Assembly (NCBI RefSeq): GCF_007004765.1
Contig: NZ_VIKR01000004.1
Location: 372,001 to 436,000 of the forward strand
Source of the DNA: Aliikangiella marina
GTDB taxonomy: Bacteria > Pseudomonadota > Gammaproteobacteria > Enterobacterales > Kangiellaceae
DNA: 64,000 bases
Direction of reading: 5' to 3'
Position 1 is the first letter of the stretch, and each line of letters opens with the position of its first letter. Positions 1 through 8,154 of the stretch are shown one piece after another. A model generated the notes under the pieces. It saw only the letters and a program-made list of their open reading frames with translations. It did not search any database and had not been told where the DNA came from. Made by a program: the position numbers and the translations under genes.

Positions 1-522
1 GGGTAATTCACCTAACAATTTCGTCGCAAATTCGGCAAGCTCGCGCTCATCAATGGTAAAAGGATCGATTGCAAGATATCGAATAAAGGCATCGCGATAG
101 CTGATATCGATTCGCTCAATCGAGCCAACGCACAATTGAATGATTCGATGGACTTCATCCATTAATTGCTGATCATCCCACCCGATACGATACCATTCCA
201 ACATTGTAAATTCTGTCCGATGGTGCTCGCCGCTCTCATCAGCGCGAAATGCTTTGTCAAATTGATAAATATCCCCAGCGCCATGGCACAATAGTTTTTT
301 CATTGAGTACTCAGGAGAAGTCTGCAAAAACCCGTGGCTTTTTCCTTGAAGGTTGTTTGCCTCAAGTTGCGACATGTACGGATCGGTCACTGAGTACTTG
401 GCGAGTAATGGCGTGTCCACTTCGATTACTTGATGCTGTAAAAAGTAATCTCTAATTAACGCTTTAGTTTTTGCTCTCAGATTTAAAATTTGAGAAACCT
501 GGTTGGTATTTTCGCCCTGCAC
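1..522 (-). CDS. epmA: EF-P--(R)-beta-lysine ligase EpmA, 5' part (runs off left edge)
   Basis: This is the first 174 codons of a lysyl-tRNA-synthetase-like ligase (also called GenX, PoxA or YjeA). The family activates (R)-beta-lysine with ATP and attaches it to Lys34 of elongation factor P, relieving stalling at polyproline. The translation contains class II synthetase motif-2 signatures: VTDPY, LQTSPEYSMKKLL, a FDKAFRADE stretch and EFTMLEWYR. The best start is GTG at 522, shortly after an upstream TAA; there is no ATG before the conserved core. The 3' half with motif 3 lies outside the window. It lies downstream of efp on the same strand, separated by a hairpin terminator. The function is firm from motifs and neighbours efp and epmB. 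Confidence 0.93.
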   Translation of the reverse strand, partial: MQGENTNQVSQILNLRAKTKALIRDYFLQHQVIEVDTPLLAKYSVTDPYMSQLEANNLQGKSHGFLQTSPEYSMKKLLCHGAGDIYQFDKAFRADESGEHHRTEFTMLEWYRIGWDDQQLMDEVHRIIQLCVGSIERIDISYRDAFIRYLAIDPFTIDERELAEFATKLLGELP

Positions 523-620
523 TGTTATTTAAACTCTTGTTAAACCACTAGAAAGGTTACATCTCTAAAAACCAATTGAATCAACGCTTGGTAACCCCTA
601 GATTAAAAATCTAACCGTAA

Positions 621-646
621 AAAAGCCGCATATGAATGCGGCTTTT
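621..646 (-). terminator. Hairpin terminator after efp
   Basis: An 11-bp perfect stem (621-631 with 636-646) with a 4-nt loop is flanked by A and T runs on both sides, so it could terminate in either direction. It lies in the 147-bp gap between the efp stop and the epmA start, and should end efp transcription. Confidence 0.75.
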
Positions 647-669
647 TATCTGAACGCTCCCACAGACCT

Positions 670-1233
670 CTATGCGCGAGAAACATACTCGCAACTGCGG
701 GTATCAACTTTGATTTTTTCACCGATCTGAACAAACAATGGCACGCGAACTACCGCACCAGACTCTAAGGTTGCCGGCTTACCACCGCTGCCCGATGTAT
801 CTCCTTTGAGTCCAGGATCAGTCTCAACGACTTCTTGGACGACAAAGTTGGGTGGCGTTATTGAAATCGGTGTTCCGTTAAATAAAGTCACCATGCATGA
901 CTCTTGCTCTTTCAACCATTTTGCGTTTTCGCCAACGGCTTTTTCATCCGCTGCAACCTGCTCAAATGATGCAGGGTCCATAAAATGCCAAAACTCACCG
1001 TCGGTATAAAGATACTCCATATCGGTTTCCATAACGTCTGCAACATCATAGCTTTCGCCTGACTTGAAGGTCTTTTCTACCATCCTGCCAGTCAATAAAT
1101 AATGGACTTTTGTTTTTGCAAATGCTTGTCCTTTACCTGGACGAACAAAGTTATTTTCGACAATAGCTACAGGCTCACCGTCGAGCATAAATTTTAAGCC
1201 CGGACGAAAGTCGTTAGTCGTATATGTTGCCAT
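670..1233 (-). CDS. efp: Elongation factor P
   Basis: The 187-residue product has the full length and all three beta-barrel domains of bacterial EF-P, which binds between the ribosomal P and E sites and rescues ribosomes stalled on proline runs. The loop RPGKGQAF places the modified lysine at residue 34, the EpmA/EpmB target. The C-terminal signature [17 protein letters not shown] is intact. The start ATG at 1233 is preceded by an A/G-rich Shine-Dalgarno region. It is divergent from epmB, and the 249-bp gap between them carries a degenerate 16-bp repeat. The beta-lysylation type follows from the lysine and from the two modification genes alongside. Confidence 0.98.
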   Translation of the reverse strand: MATYTTNDFRPGLKFMLDGEPVAIVENNFVRPGKGQAFAKTKVHYLLTGRMVEKTFKSGESYDVADVMETDMEYLYTDGEFWHFMDPASFEQVAADEKAVGENAKWLKEQESCMVTLFNGTPISITPPNFVVQEVVETDPGLKGDTSGSGGKPATLESGAVVRVPLFVQIGEKIKVDTRSCEYVSRA

Positions 1234-1313
1234 GAATACTCTCTCTTTCTATTCTTTTATTTTGACACTTTCAAATTTATCGACTCGTTGGTTCGTTTGC
1301 GCGACGATACCTT

Positions 1314-1393
1314 GTGTTCATACTATTCACGCTAGTTACAGTTCATATTACTTACTATTCATAATACTTACTGTTCACAATACTTGCTGTTAA
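1314..1393. repeat. Degenerate 16-bp tandem repeat, five units, between efp and epmB
   Basis: Five consecutive 16-nt blocks share a similar layout, and four end in TTCA: 1314-1329, 1330-1345, 1346-1361, 1362-1377 and 1378-1393. Units three to five are most alike (TATTACTTACTATTCA, TAATACTTACTGTTCA, CAATACTTGCTGTTAA). The array fills the divergent promoter region of efp and epmB. Function is unknown; it could hold regulator sites or be a slippage relic. Confidence 0.55.
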
Positions 1394-1482
1394 CAGTAGC
1401 AACTTTTAGACTGTCGCTGTTTTTCACCAATTGAGCCATTTTGCTGATTATACATCTGGTGTAACTGATGTAGAATACGCCG

Positions 1483-2505
1483 ATGAATACGATGAGCCCA
1501 ATAATACCCGTTTCTCAAGTAGATTGTCAGGTCCCTGCATGGAAAAAGCTGTTAAAAACCGCAATTAAAGACCCACTTACGTTACTCGAAACGGTCGCAG
1601 TCGATCCAAAGTCATTGGATTTTAGTCTGTCTGAAAATAATCCGTTTAGTACCCGCGTACCACAGCCTTTCATTGACAAGATGAAACCAGGAGATGCCAA
1701 GGATCCCTTACTTTTGCAGGTCCTCACCAGTCACCTAGAGGAGCTAGAAGTCCCCGATTACTCATTTGACCCTCTCGATGAGACCCAAAATCAACTACCC
1801 GGTTTACTCCACAAGTATCATGGTAGAGTTCTTTTAATTCTTGCCGCAGCCTGTGCAGTAAACTGCCGATATTGTTTTCGGCGCCATTTTCCTTATCAAG
1901 ACAAAATGGCAACCGGCGACCAGCTCAATAAGGCGATTGAGTATGTACGAAACTCAGAATCAATCACTGAAGTGATTCTAAGTGGCGGCGATCCGCTCAT
2001 GGTTAGTGATGACCAGTTACGCAACTTAATTTCACAACTCGATAACATTCCGCACCTTAAACGGTTACGAATCCACACGCGACTTCCCGTTGTTATTCCC
2101 CAACGAGTCACTAACCAACTCTGTCAAACCTTGGCGAGCTCAAATCTCGATTGCTCGATTGTTTTGCACATCAATCACGGTAATGAAATTGACCCATTGC
2201 TCAGCAGAGCAGTCAATGACTTGAAACATTCCGGTGTGACTCTGCTCAATCAAAGTGTTCTCCTTAAACACATCAACGATAACCTTGACGCACTTTGCGA
2301 GCTGAGCGAAAGGCTATTCCAAACCGGAATCCTTCCTTATTACCTTCATTGTCTCGACAAAGTTGCAGGCGCTGCACACTTTGACTTACCCATGAACACT
2401 GCGAAAACACTCATTAGTGGCATGCGAAATCGTTTACCGGGTTATCTCGTACCAAGGCTGGCGATGGAAGAGCCAGGTAGGCCGGCAAAAACGATTGTCG
2501 CTTGA
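1483..2505 (+). CDS. epmB: EF-P--lysine 2,3-aminomutase EpmB
   Basis: This 340-residue radical-SAM enzyme (YjeK) converts (S)-alpha-lysine to (R)-beta-lysine, the substrate EpmA attaches to EF-P. The 4Fe-4S motif CxxxCxxC is visible as CAVNCRYCFRRHFPYQ near residue 130. It is followed by SGGDPL and the PLP-lysine-type C-terminal region (CLDKVAGAAHF). The length fits the short EF-P-specific members rather than the longer lysine-fermentation aminomutases. ATG at 1483 is used; an in-frame ATG at 1492 is an alternative, and neither has a strong Shine-Dalgarno. It is transcribed divergently from efp. Confidence 0.97.
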   Translation: MNTMSPIIPVSQVDCQVPAWKKLLKTAIKDPLTLLETVAVDPKSLDFSLSENNPFSTRVPQPFIDKMKPGDAKDPLLLQVLTSHLEELEVPDYSFDPLDETQNQLPGLLHKYHGRVLLILAAACAVNCRYCFRRHFPYQDKMATGDQLNKAIEYVRNSESITEVILSGGDPLMVSDDQLRNLISQLDNIPHLKRLRIHTRLPVVIPQRVTNQLCQTLASSNLDCSIVLHINHGNEIDPLLSRAVNDLKHSGVTLLNQSVLLKHINDNLDALCELSERLFQTGILPYYLHCLDKVAGAAHFDLPMNTAKTLISGMRNRLPGYLVPRLAMEEPGRPAKTIVA

Positions 2506-2873
2506 CCTTCTGTGGCGCCATTGAAGCACTACAAAACCGAGCTAGGGTGCTAAAAAGACGCATCTGTCAGCTTAGACTGCCAGTTAGTCGTCTAGAAAGC
2601 CCTGTTTACAGGCATTTGCGGTATTATTGTACTAAGCTTTTAAACAGGCATTTTCTGTAGAATATGAACAATGGGTGGCTATTTTGAAGTAGGAGTCTGC
2701 CTGAATGATGTAGTTCAAACTCTCCGTTACAGCACTAGACTGCGACTTTCCGAGTGTTTTTTCGACATAAGTGAGAATTTAAATGATTTTCACAATTATT
2801 TAAGGTAAATTTCTTAATATGGCTCGTTGTTCGAACAAAATTAGCCATAAATTTCAAGCTGTTAGGAATTTAA
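2506..2873. other. Intergenic region without a gene
   Basis: No convincing ORF on either strand. It holds a 10-bp direct repeat ACAGGCATTT at 2608-2617 and 2644-2653 (36 bp apart), and the leader of the following gene with a palindrome at 2827-2838. No clear terminator for epmB is visible. Confidence 0.5.
2827..2838. promoter_or_regulatory. Perfect 12-bp palindrome upstream of the PilZ-like gene
   Basis: TTGTTCGAACAA reads identically on both strands and ends 35 bp before the ATG of the next gene. It could be an operator for a dimeric repressor; no regulator is identified. Confidence 0.35.
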
Positions 2874-4727
2874 ATGAAATTAGGGAAGTCTGGTTTAACA
2901 ATTCGAGAAATACAGGTTTACTACAAACCTGAGTTCGAGTTGACGCCAAGGAAAGTGGCAAATTGGGTTAAAAATCTCCCGATGGCGAATGTTGGCGATA
3001 GTTCTCAACGCGTATACCGGTTACTAGTCGACATTAATCAAGCGATTCTTGACCCGGACAAACGCCTATCAATTCTTAACACAATAGGACCGGTTGCAAG
3101 CAAATTAATCACATCACTCGAAAAACAGTTTATCAACAATCGGATCGCGCTGACTGAAAAGCAAAAAAAAGTCGCGGCATTGTTACAGGCGATTCAGACT
3201 GAATTGTCAATTGGCTACCACTCAGTCATTGAGTCTTACTACGGCGAAGTCGATCTCAAACGGTCTCAGCGAAAGCAAATGGCAACCGCGCTGGTGCTAG
3301 CAATCAAGTTTCATGGTCATGTGATTCTGAGATGTTATCAATTGTACGCATCGATTCCCAAACGAGTTTGGAGAGAACTATATTGCCTGTATCAAATTGC
3401 CAGAAACCTGGAGCTTAACGAACAAAAAGTATCGATTAGTGCATTTGATATCGATTTATCAGTCAATGATATTTTTACTCAAATACTATTGATGAGCGTT
3501 GCCAGCCCATATCAATTGCGGCAACGTGAAATCGATATGCTCTGGCAGATTATTCCTGAGCTGGTCGCTTCAGTCACGCTAAAAAGTCACGCTTACAACA
3601 AACACCACTATGTCATCGCCCTCAATGGCTCTCAGCCTCCAGTTCACAAGTCGCTTTATAAATCCACTGAGAACGACATTACCCTTAAACTAACGGCGTT
3701 TGATGCTGTCGACAAACTCAACCTAATGTTGGCTGATATTCATGAGGTGAATCAAGCCAGCAGCCGAAAAATTATGTTGATCAAACACTTGATACAATGC
3801 TGGAATCAGGGGGCTCACAGAGCGTTTGCCAGAACCGGATGTCAAGGCAGCGCGAATATTAGTTTTGGACTGGGCGCGACCCATTACCATTTAAAAATGG
3901 TGACCGAAGAAGATAATAAACCCCAAAATAATACGAGAACAACATTGGATGCGATGGAAGGCAGCCTTAAAAATGCCACCCTCACCGAAGTTGCTGTGGC
4001 AAAAGATACAGCTAAAAAGCAAACTTTTGATTATTTAAGTTCGTCAGGTGCGCCCAGCAAAGATGTTTGGGAAAAGCTGTACCAAACAGAAAAAGAGAAA
4101 GAATACGAAGCTGCGCGCGAAAAAATGTATCAGAGTTCTCATCGAAGCCGAGATACCATTTTGCGCGACAGCTACAAATCACAAGAAGTCAAACTCTTAA
4201 ACATGAGCCCCAATGGTTATTGCATTGAAATCAAATCCGAAGAGTTGCCGAGTCATGCACAAACGGGCGAGGTTTTGGGCTTTCTTGAAGAGACTCACGA
4301 AGCTGATGAACATTGGAACATTGGCGTGGTTCGCTGGGTCAAACGACAACCAAAAGGCAGTCATGTGCAGATGGGAGTGCAACTGCTCGCGCCGGGAGCA
4401 AAACCTGTCGACATCCAACTACGAAATTCTCGTGGTTCAGCCAATGAATTTCAACGCGCATTACTGCTACCAGCTTTGACTGGCGTCGGTCAGCCAGCGA
4501 CTATGCTGACAAATTCATTATCGTTTACCCTCAATAGTAAGGTCCGCATTCACGATAAAGACGAAAAGTACGATGCGAGGTTATCGAAAGAGGTCGCAGC
4601 AACGAGCAGTTATCGCCAATTTCATTTCGAGCGGATAGGCGGTAGTGAGCGAGCAGCGCAACAAAAAAACAGTCCTCAATCTCCCCTTGGACCGGATGAT
4701 TTAGATGGAGTTTGGGACCTGGTCTAG
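2874..4727 (+). CDS. PilZ-like domain protein with a large uncharacterised N-terminal region
   Basis: I do not recognise the N-terminal 400 residues, which look mostly alpha-helical and lack a signal peptide or membrane segment. The C-terminal part (about residues 425-535) resembles a PilZ domain, the usual c-di-GMP receptor fold: NMSPNG fits the [DN]xSxxG element and GVQLL fits the final strand. An Arg-rich stretch (HRSRDTILRDS) lies where the RxxxR motif would be, but the spacing is not canonical, so ligand binding is uncertain. The start at 2874 is preceded by TAGGAA. A FimX-like c-di-GMP receptor and other c-di-GMP genes follow, which supports a signalling role. Function is inferred only at domain level. 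Confidence 0.6.
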   Translation: MKLGKSGLTIREIQVYYKPEFELTPRKVANWVKNLPMANVGDSSQRVYRLLVDINQAILDPDKRLSILNTIGPVASKLITSLEKQFINNRIALTEKQKKVAALLQAIQTELSIGYHSVIESYYGEVDLKRSQRKQMATALVLAIKFHGHVILRCYQLYASIPKRVWRELYCLYQIARNLELNEQKVSISAFDIDLSVNDIFTQILLMSVASPYQLRQREIDMLWQIIPELVASVTLKSHAYNKHHYVIALNGSQPPVHKSLYKSTENDITLKLTAFDAVDKLNLMLADIHEVNQASSRKIMLIKHLIQCWNQGAHRAFARTGCQGSANISFGLGATHYHLKMVTEEDNKPQNNTRTTLDAMEGSLKNATLTEVAVAKDTAKKQTFDYLSSSGAPSKDVWEKLYQTEKEKEYEAAREKMYQSSHRSRDTILRDSYKSQEVKLLNMSPNGYCIEIKSEELPSHAQTGEVLGFLEETHEADEHWNIGVVRWVKRQPKGSHVQMGVQLLAPGAKPVDIQLRNSRGSANEFQRALLLPALTGVGQPATMLTNSLSFTLNSKVRIHDKDEKYDARLSKEVAATSSYRQFHFERIGGSERAAQQKNSPQSPLGPDDLDGVWDLV

Positions 4728-4823
4728 CACAGACAGGATCACAATCACTCATCCTTTTCGAACGGCTATGGCACACCTGCTGTTTATTTTTTAGACAAAC
4801 CGGCATACTTAGACTATTGTCTC

Positions 4824-4865
4824 AATAAATATTAACCAGTGTTTAATAAATATTTGATCCGTGTC
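4824..4865. repeat. Imperfect 21-bp direct repeat upstream of the FimX-like gene
   Basis: AATAAATATT occurs at 4824-4833 and 4845-4854, within two adjacent 21-nt units with weak further similarity. The spacing is two helical turns and lies about 65-105 bp before the gene start, suitable for a regulator or an AT-rich upstream element. Confidence 0.35.
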
Positions 4866-4930
4866 TCTTTTGTGTTTGCATGATCTCAGCTACAATTTAA
4901 CCTTGAAAATTAAAGAGATACTGACATCGA

Positions 4931-7003
4931 ATGACCGCAAAAATAAAAACAATCCATTTACTTTTGCTCGAGCCCTCTTCAAATCAGGCTGAGGTCATTA
5001 TTAATTCGCTACGAAATCGCGGCTTTGCCGTTCGTGCGACCCAGGTTCTCACCACTGAAGAGTTGTCGACGGCGCTGGAGAAAGGCGTTTCTGACTTACT
5101 TATCGCAGATCTCGAACATCAAGAGCTCTCTGCAAAACAAGCGATAGAACAGATCGACTCATTTGGCAGAGACATTCCCTGTATTGTGATGATGAATGAG
5201 CATTCAGATGACATTTTGATTGAATGTATGCGCTATGGCGCTGTTGATGGGGTAACCAAAGCTAACCTCGACTTGCTTTGCCTAAAAGTAGAAAGAGAGC
5301 TCGCCAGTTTAGAAACTCGCCGCGGAAAGACTCAATCAGACTTACAATTAAAAGCAACTGAAAAACGTTGCACCTTGCTACTTGATAATTCACAAGATGC
5401 AATCGCCTATGTTCACGATGGCATGCATGTCTATGCCAATAATGCTTACCTAGAATTATTCGAGTACAGTGACCACGACGAACTCCTTTGTGTTCCAGCT
5501 TTGGACATGATTGCTAAAGAAAGCCAAGACGAGTTTCGTCAATATTTAAAATCGATATCGGCGACAAGTGACCAACAAAACTTCAGCTTCACCGGCACAA
5601 AATCAGACCTCAGTCATTTTGAAGCGATTATGACGCTTTCTACAGCGAACTATGATGACGAAGTTTGTACTCAATTATTAATCCGTCCGGCCGCAGACAA
5701 TGCCGAACTAGAAGAGAAGTTAAAAGAGCTAAGCGCGCAAGATACGCTTACCGATTTATATAATAAAAATTACTTTACCGATCAATTACAACACGCTATT
5801 GAATCGGCTAACGACCAAGCAGAAACTTATAGCGTGCTCTACATTACCTACGACCAACATGAGCAAATATTAGGCGAATATGGTATTGCGGGTGCTGATC
5901 AAATTACTGTTGATTGTTCAAAATGGTTGTCAGAGCAAGTAAAAGAAGAATTCTTGCTTGCGCGAATTGGTGATCACTCTTTCAGTATGTTATTACCAAA
6001 CTCAGCCGGGATTAAATCAAGAGACATGGCGCAAGAACTTTGTGAAAAAGTCAGCAGCCACTTGTTCGATATTGAGGGTCACACAATAAAAATTACTTTC
6101 AGTATCGGTATTTGTCCAGTCGGTGATAGCAGTAGCGACCCCGCACAAATACTATCTGATGCAATAAGTGCCTCAGCGAGAGTCGACAACGGTAACGGCT
6201 TTAAAGTATTTAACAAAGCAGTCCGAGCGGCTGGCAGTGAACAAGATGTGCAAATGCTCGATAAAGTCCAAGAGGCTATTGAGTCTGGCAGAATTCAGTT
6301 GATGTACCAGCCGATCGTCAAACTCCATGGCGAAGAAAAGCTACTTTATCAAGTGCTATTAAGACTCAGTGATGAGAAAGGCAATATGCTCGAATCATCC
6401 AAGGTTTTTCCGGTCGCTAAAGCAGCAGGATTGGGAGAAAAACTTGACCGCTGGATAATCAAACAGTCTCTGAAATCTATACTGACTCAAAAAGTTGATA
6501 AAAAAACGCAACTATTTGTCAATCTTAGCTCCGTTTCATTGATCGACAAAAATATCGTGAATTTTATCGAAAAAACTATCACTGCTAGTGGACTCCCCAA
6601 AGAAAGTATCGTCTTTCAAATTGAAGAAGGTGACGCAGTCAATCATCTTAAGAGAGTCATTGCGTTATGTGCAGAACTTCGCTCGAAAGGCTTTGCTTTG
6701 TGCTTATCTAATTTCGGCGCACAACCCGACCAAAAAACCTTAGTCGACCAACTCGATGTTAATTTTGTGAAAGTCGCCGATGAAAAAGTGAAGTCGTTGC
6801 ATACCGACAGTGAATCAGCAGAATTTGTCCAAGAATTATTAAACGAAATCCATAATCGAGACAAACACAGCATTATTCCGAAAGTAGAAGAAGCAGCAAT
6901 GTTAGCAGCCCTGTGGCCACTGAATGTGAAGTATATTCAAGGTTACTATTTGCAACGCCCAAGTCTTAAAATGGATTATGACTTCGCGTCTGGTGGATTC
7001 TGA
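4931..7003 (+). CDS. fimX: FimX-like REC-PAS-GGDEF-EAL protein with degenerate catalytic motifs
   Basis: At 690 residues this matches the length and order of Pseudomonas FimX, a c-di-GMP receptor controlling type IV pilus assembly. Domains: a receiver-like region (about 5-125), PAS (about 145-260), GGDEF (about 270-420) and EAL (about 440-685). The GGDEF signature is replaced by RIGDHSF, and the EAL motif by YQVLLRL. The second EAL position is therefore lost and neither cyclase nor phosphodiesterase activity is expected. FimX is known to bind c-di-GMP through such an inactive EAL domain. It is a single gene with its own leader. A role in twitching motility is inferred from family; no pilus genes lie in the window. 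Confidence 0.8.
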   Translation: MTAKIKTIHLLLLEPSSNQAEVIINSLRNRGFAVRATQVLTTEELSTALEKGVSDLLIADLEHQELSAKQAIEQIDSFGRDIPCIVMMNEHSDDILIECMRYGAVDGVTKANLDLLCLKVERELASLETRRGKTQSDLQLKATEKRCTLLLDNSQDAIAYVHDGMHVYANNAYLELFEYSDHDELLCVPALDMIAKESQDEFRQYLKSISATSDQQNFSFTGTKSDLSHFEAIMTLSTANYDDEVCTQLLIRPAADNAELEEKLKELSAQDTLTDLYNKNYFTDQLQHAIESANDQAETYSVLYITYDQHEQILGEYGIAGADQITVDCSKWLSEQVKEEFLLARIGDHSFSMLLPNSAGIKSRDMAQELCEKVSSHLFDIEGHTIKITFSIGICPVGDSSSDPAQILSDAISASARVDNGNGFKVFNKAVRAAGSEQDVQMLDKVQEAIESGRIQLMYQPIVKLHGEEKLLYQVLLRLSDEKGNMLESSKVFPVAKAAGLGEKLDRWIIKQSLKSILTQKVDKKTQLFVNLSSVSLIDKNIVNFIEKTITASGLPKESIVFQIEEGDAVNHLKRVIALCAELRSKGFALCLSNFGAQPDQKTLVDQLDVNFVKVADEKVKSLHTDSESAEFVQELLNEIHNRDKHSIIPKVEEAAMLAALWPLNVKYIQGYYLQRPSLKMDYDFASGGF

Positions 7004-7018
7004 TATCGGTAACAGTCA

Positions 7019-7041
7019 ACTAATCCGATAACACGATTAGT
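7019..7041. terminator. Weak hairpin between convergent genes
   Basis: ACTAATC (7019-7025) pairs with GATTAGT (7035-7041). There is no T-run, so terminator function between the FimX-like gene and serB is only a guess. Confidence 0.3.
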
Positions 7042-7048
7042 CAACCCA

Positions 7049-8038
7049 TCACCAATCGAAGACCGCCGCCAACCAACCTAAGTGGGTATTATTTATGCGT
7101 CCATTTGCGGTGGCTTGGACTTTAGGTTTTGCTCTGTAAGCAAGATTAAAGCCCGCCTTTTCCATCATTTTTAAATCATTGGCACCATCACCAATAGCCA
7201 TCGATTGGCCGAGCGTAATCTCTAAAGCCTGGCAAAGCTCCTCTAAAAAAACCGCCTTTGCTTGAGCATCAACGATATCTCCCGACACTCGACCGGTTAA
7301 CTGGTCATTATTAACTTCTAGTTGATTGGCGTGAACTCGATATAATCCCATATCGTGTTTTAACTTCTCTACAAATGGCTTAAAACCACCACTGACAATG
7401 GCAATTTTTGAATGGTTAGTGTGGGCTTTTTCAACTAGCTCTGGTACCCCTTTTGAAACCGGCAAGCGACTGGCAATTTGCTCAATAGCTTCGACGCCGA
7501 GGCCGCTCAAGCAAGCAACTCTCGAAATCAGACTCTCAGCAAAATCTAACTCACCTCGCATAGCTGCCTCAGTTACCGCTGCCACTTTTTCGCCGACCTT
7601 ATGCTGCCGAGCCAGCTCATCGATAACTTCAATTTCAATAAAAGTTGAATCCATATCAAACAACAGCAGTGAGGGGGGCATTTGAAGATTATTTTCGGGC
7701 CAAATTAAATAGTCAAAATCGCTACGAATCAGTTCTTGCTGAATCATTGGTTCCAGATGCTCGCGCGCCAAATAGAGATCCCACACAAGCGTTGGTTCGT
7801 CGCCACGCAACATAAAACAGAAATGCGGTACACCGCGAGTTAGTTCGCCTAGCTCGTCAACTTGCTCATCAAAAGACTTATTAACAAACAAAGATATCTT
7901 AACTATCTCCGCTGTTTGCAAAGCCGCTCGCGCCGTCGACACAGAAGAAACTCCTCCATCCGATGCTAAATATAACTGTTTTCTCTCGACCTTTACGGAA
8001 GACCAATTCATACCTTTACTCCAGGCGCGAATTTTCAA
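7049..8038 (-). CDS. serB: Phosphoserine phosphatase
   Basis: This HAD-superfamily enzyme performs the last step of serine synthesis, removing phosphate from O-phosphoserine. Of 329 residues, the C-terminal 210 form the catalytic domain. It has the nucleophile motif FDMDSTFI (DxDxT), IVSGGFKPF (motif II Ser), and GDGANDLKMM (motif III Asp). The N-terminal region of about 110 residues resembles the regulatory domain of longer SerB proteins. The start at 8038 faces a divergent membrane-protein gene, the arrangement seen for serB and ytjB in other gammaproteobacteria. Confidence 0.95.
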   Translation of the reverse strand: MKIRAWSKGMNWSSVKVERKQLYLASDGGVSSVSTARAALQTAEIVKISLFVNKSFDEQVDELGELTRGVPHFCFMLRGDEPTLVWDLYLAREHLEPMIQQELIRSDFDYLIWPENNLQMPPSLLLFDMDSTFIEIEVIDELARQHKVGEKVAAVTEAAMRGELDFAESLISRVACLSGLGVEAIEQIASRLPVSKGVPELVEKAHTNHSKIAIVSGGFKPFVEKLKHDMGLYRVHANQLEVNNDQLTGRVSGDIVDAQAKAVFLEELCQALEITLGQSMAIGDGANDLKMMEKAGFNLAYRAKPKVQATANGRINNTHLGWLAAVFDW

Positions 8039-8118
8039 TGATTTTAAAAGCTGTTATTGTACCCATGAAGCTAGCTAAATTAGAAATAAAAAACTGTGAT
8101 TTAGACAACACACAAAAG

Positions 8119-8148
8119 CTGACAAGATTTTTCGTTCATTGCTACAAT
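8119..8148 (+). promoter_or_regulatory. Sigma70-type promoter giving a possibly leaderless mRNA
   Basis: CTGACA at 8119-8124 and TACAAT at 8143-8148 are separated by 18 bp. The predicted transcription start, about 7 nt past the -10 box, falls on the ATG at 8155, and no Shine-Dalgarno is visible before that ATG. Confidence 0.5.
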
Positions 8149-8154
8149 TCGACT

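Noticed and set aside
1314-1393. Possible CRISPR-like repeat array
   Set aside because: Units are contiguous and degenerate with no spacers, and no cas genes are near.
7963-8154. Longer start for the YtjB-like protein
   Set aside because: It would run through the divergent serB start and adds residues before a typical cytoplasmic N-terminus and first membrane helix.
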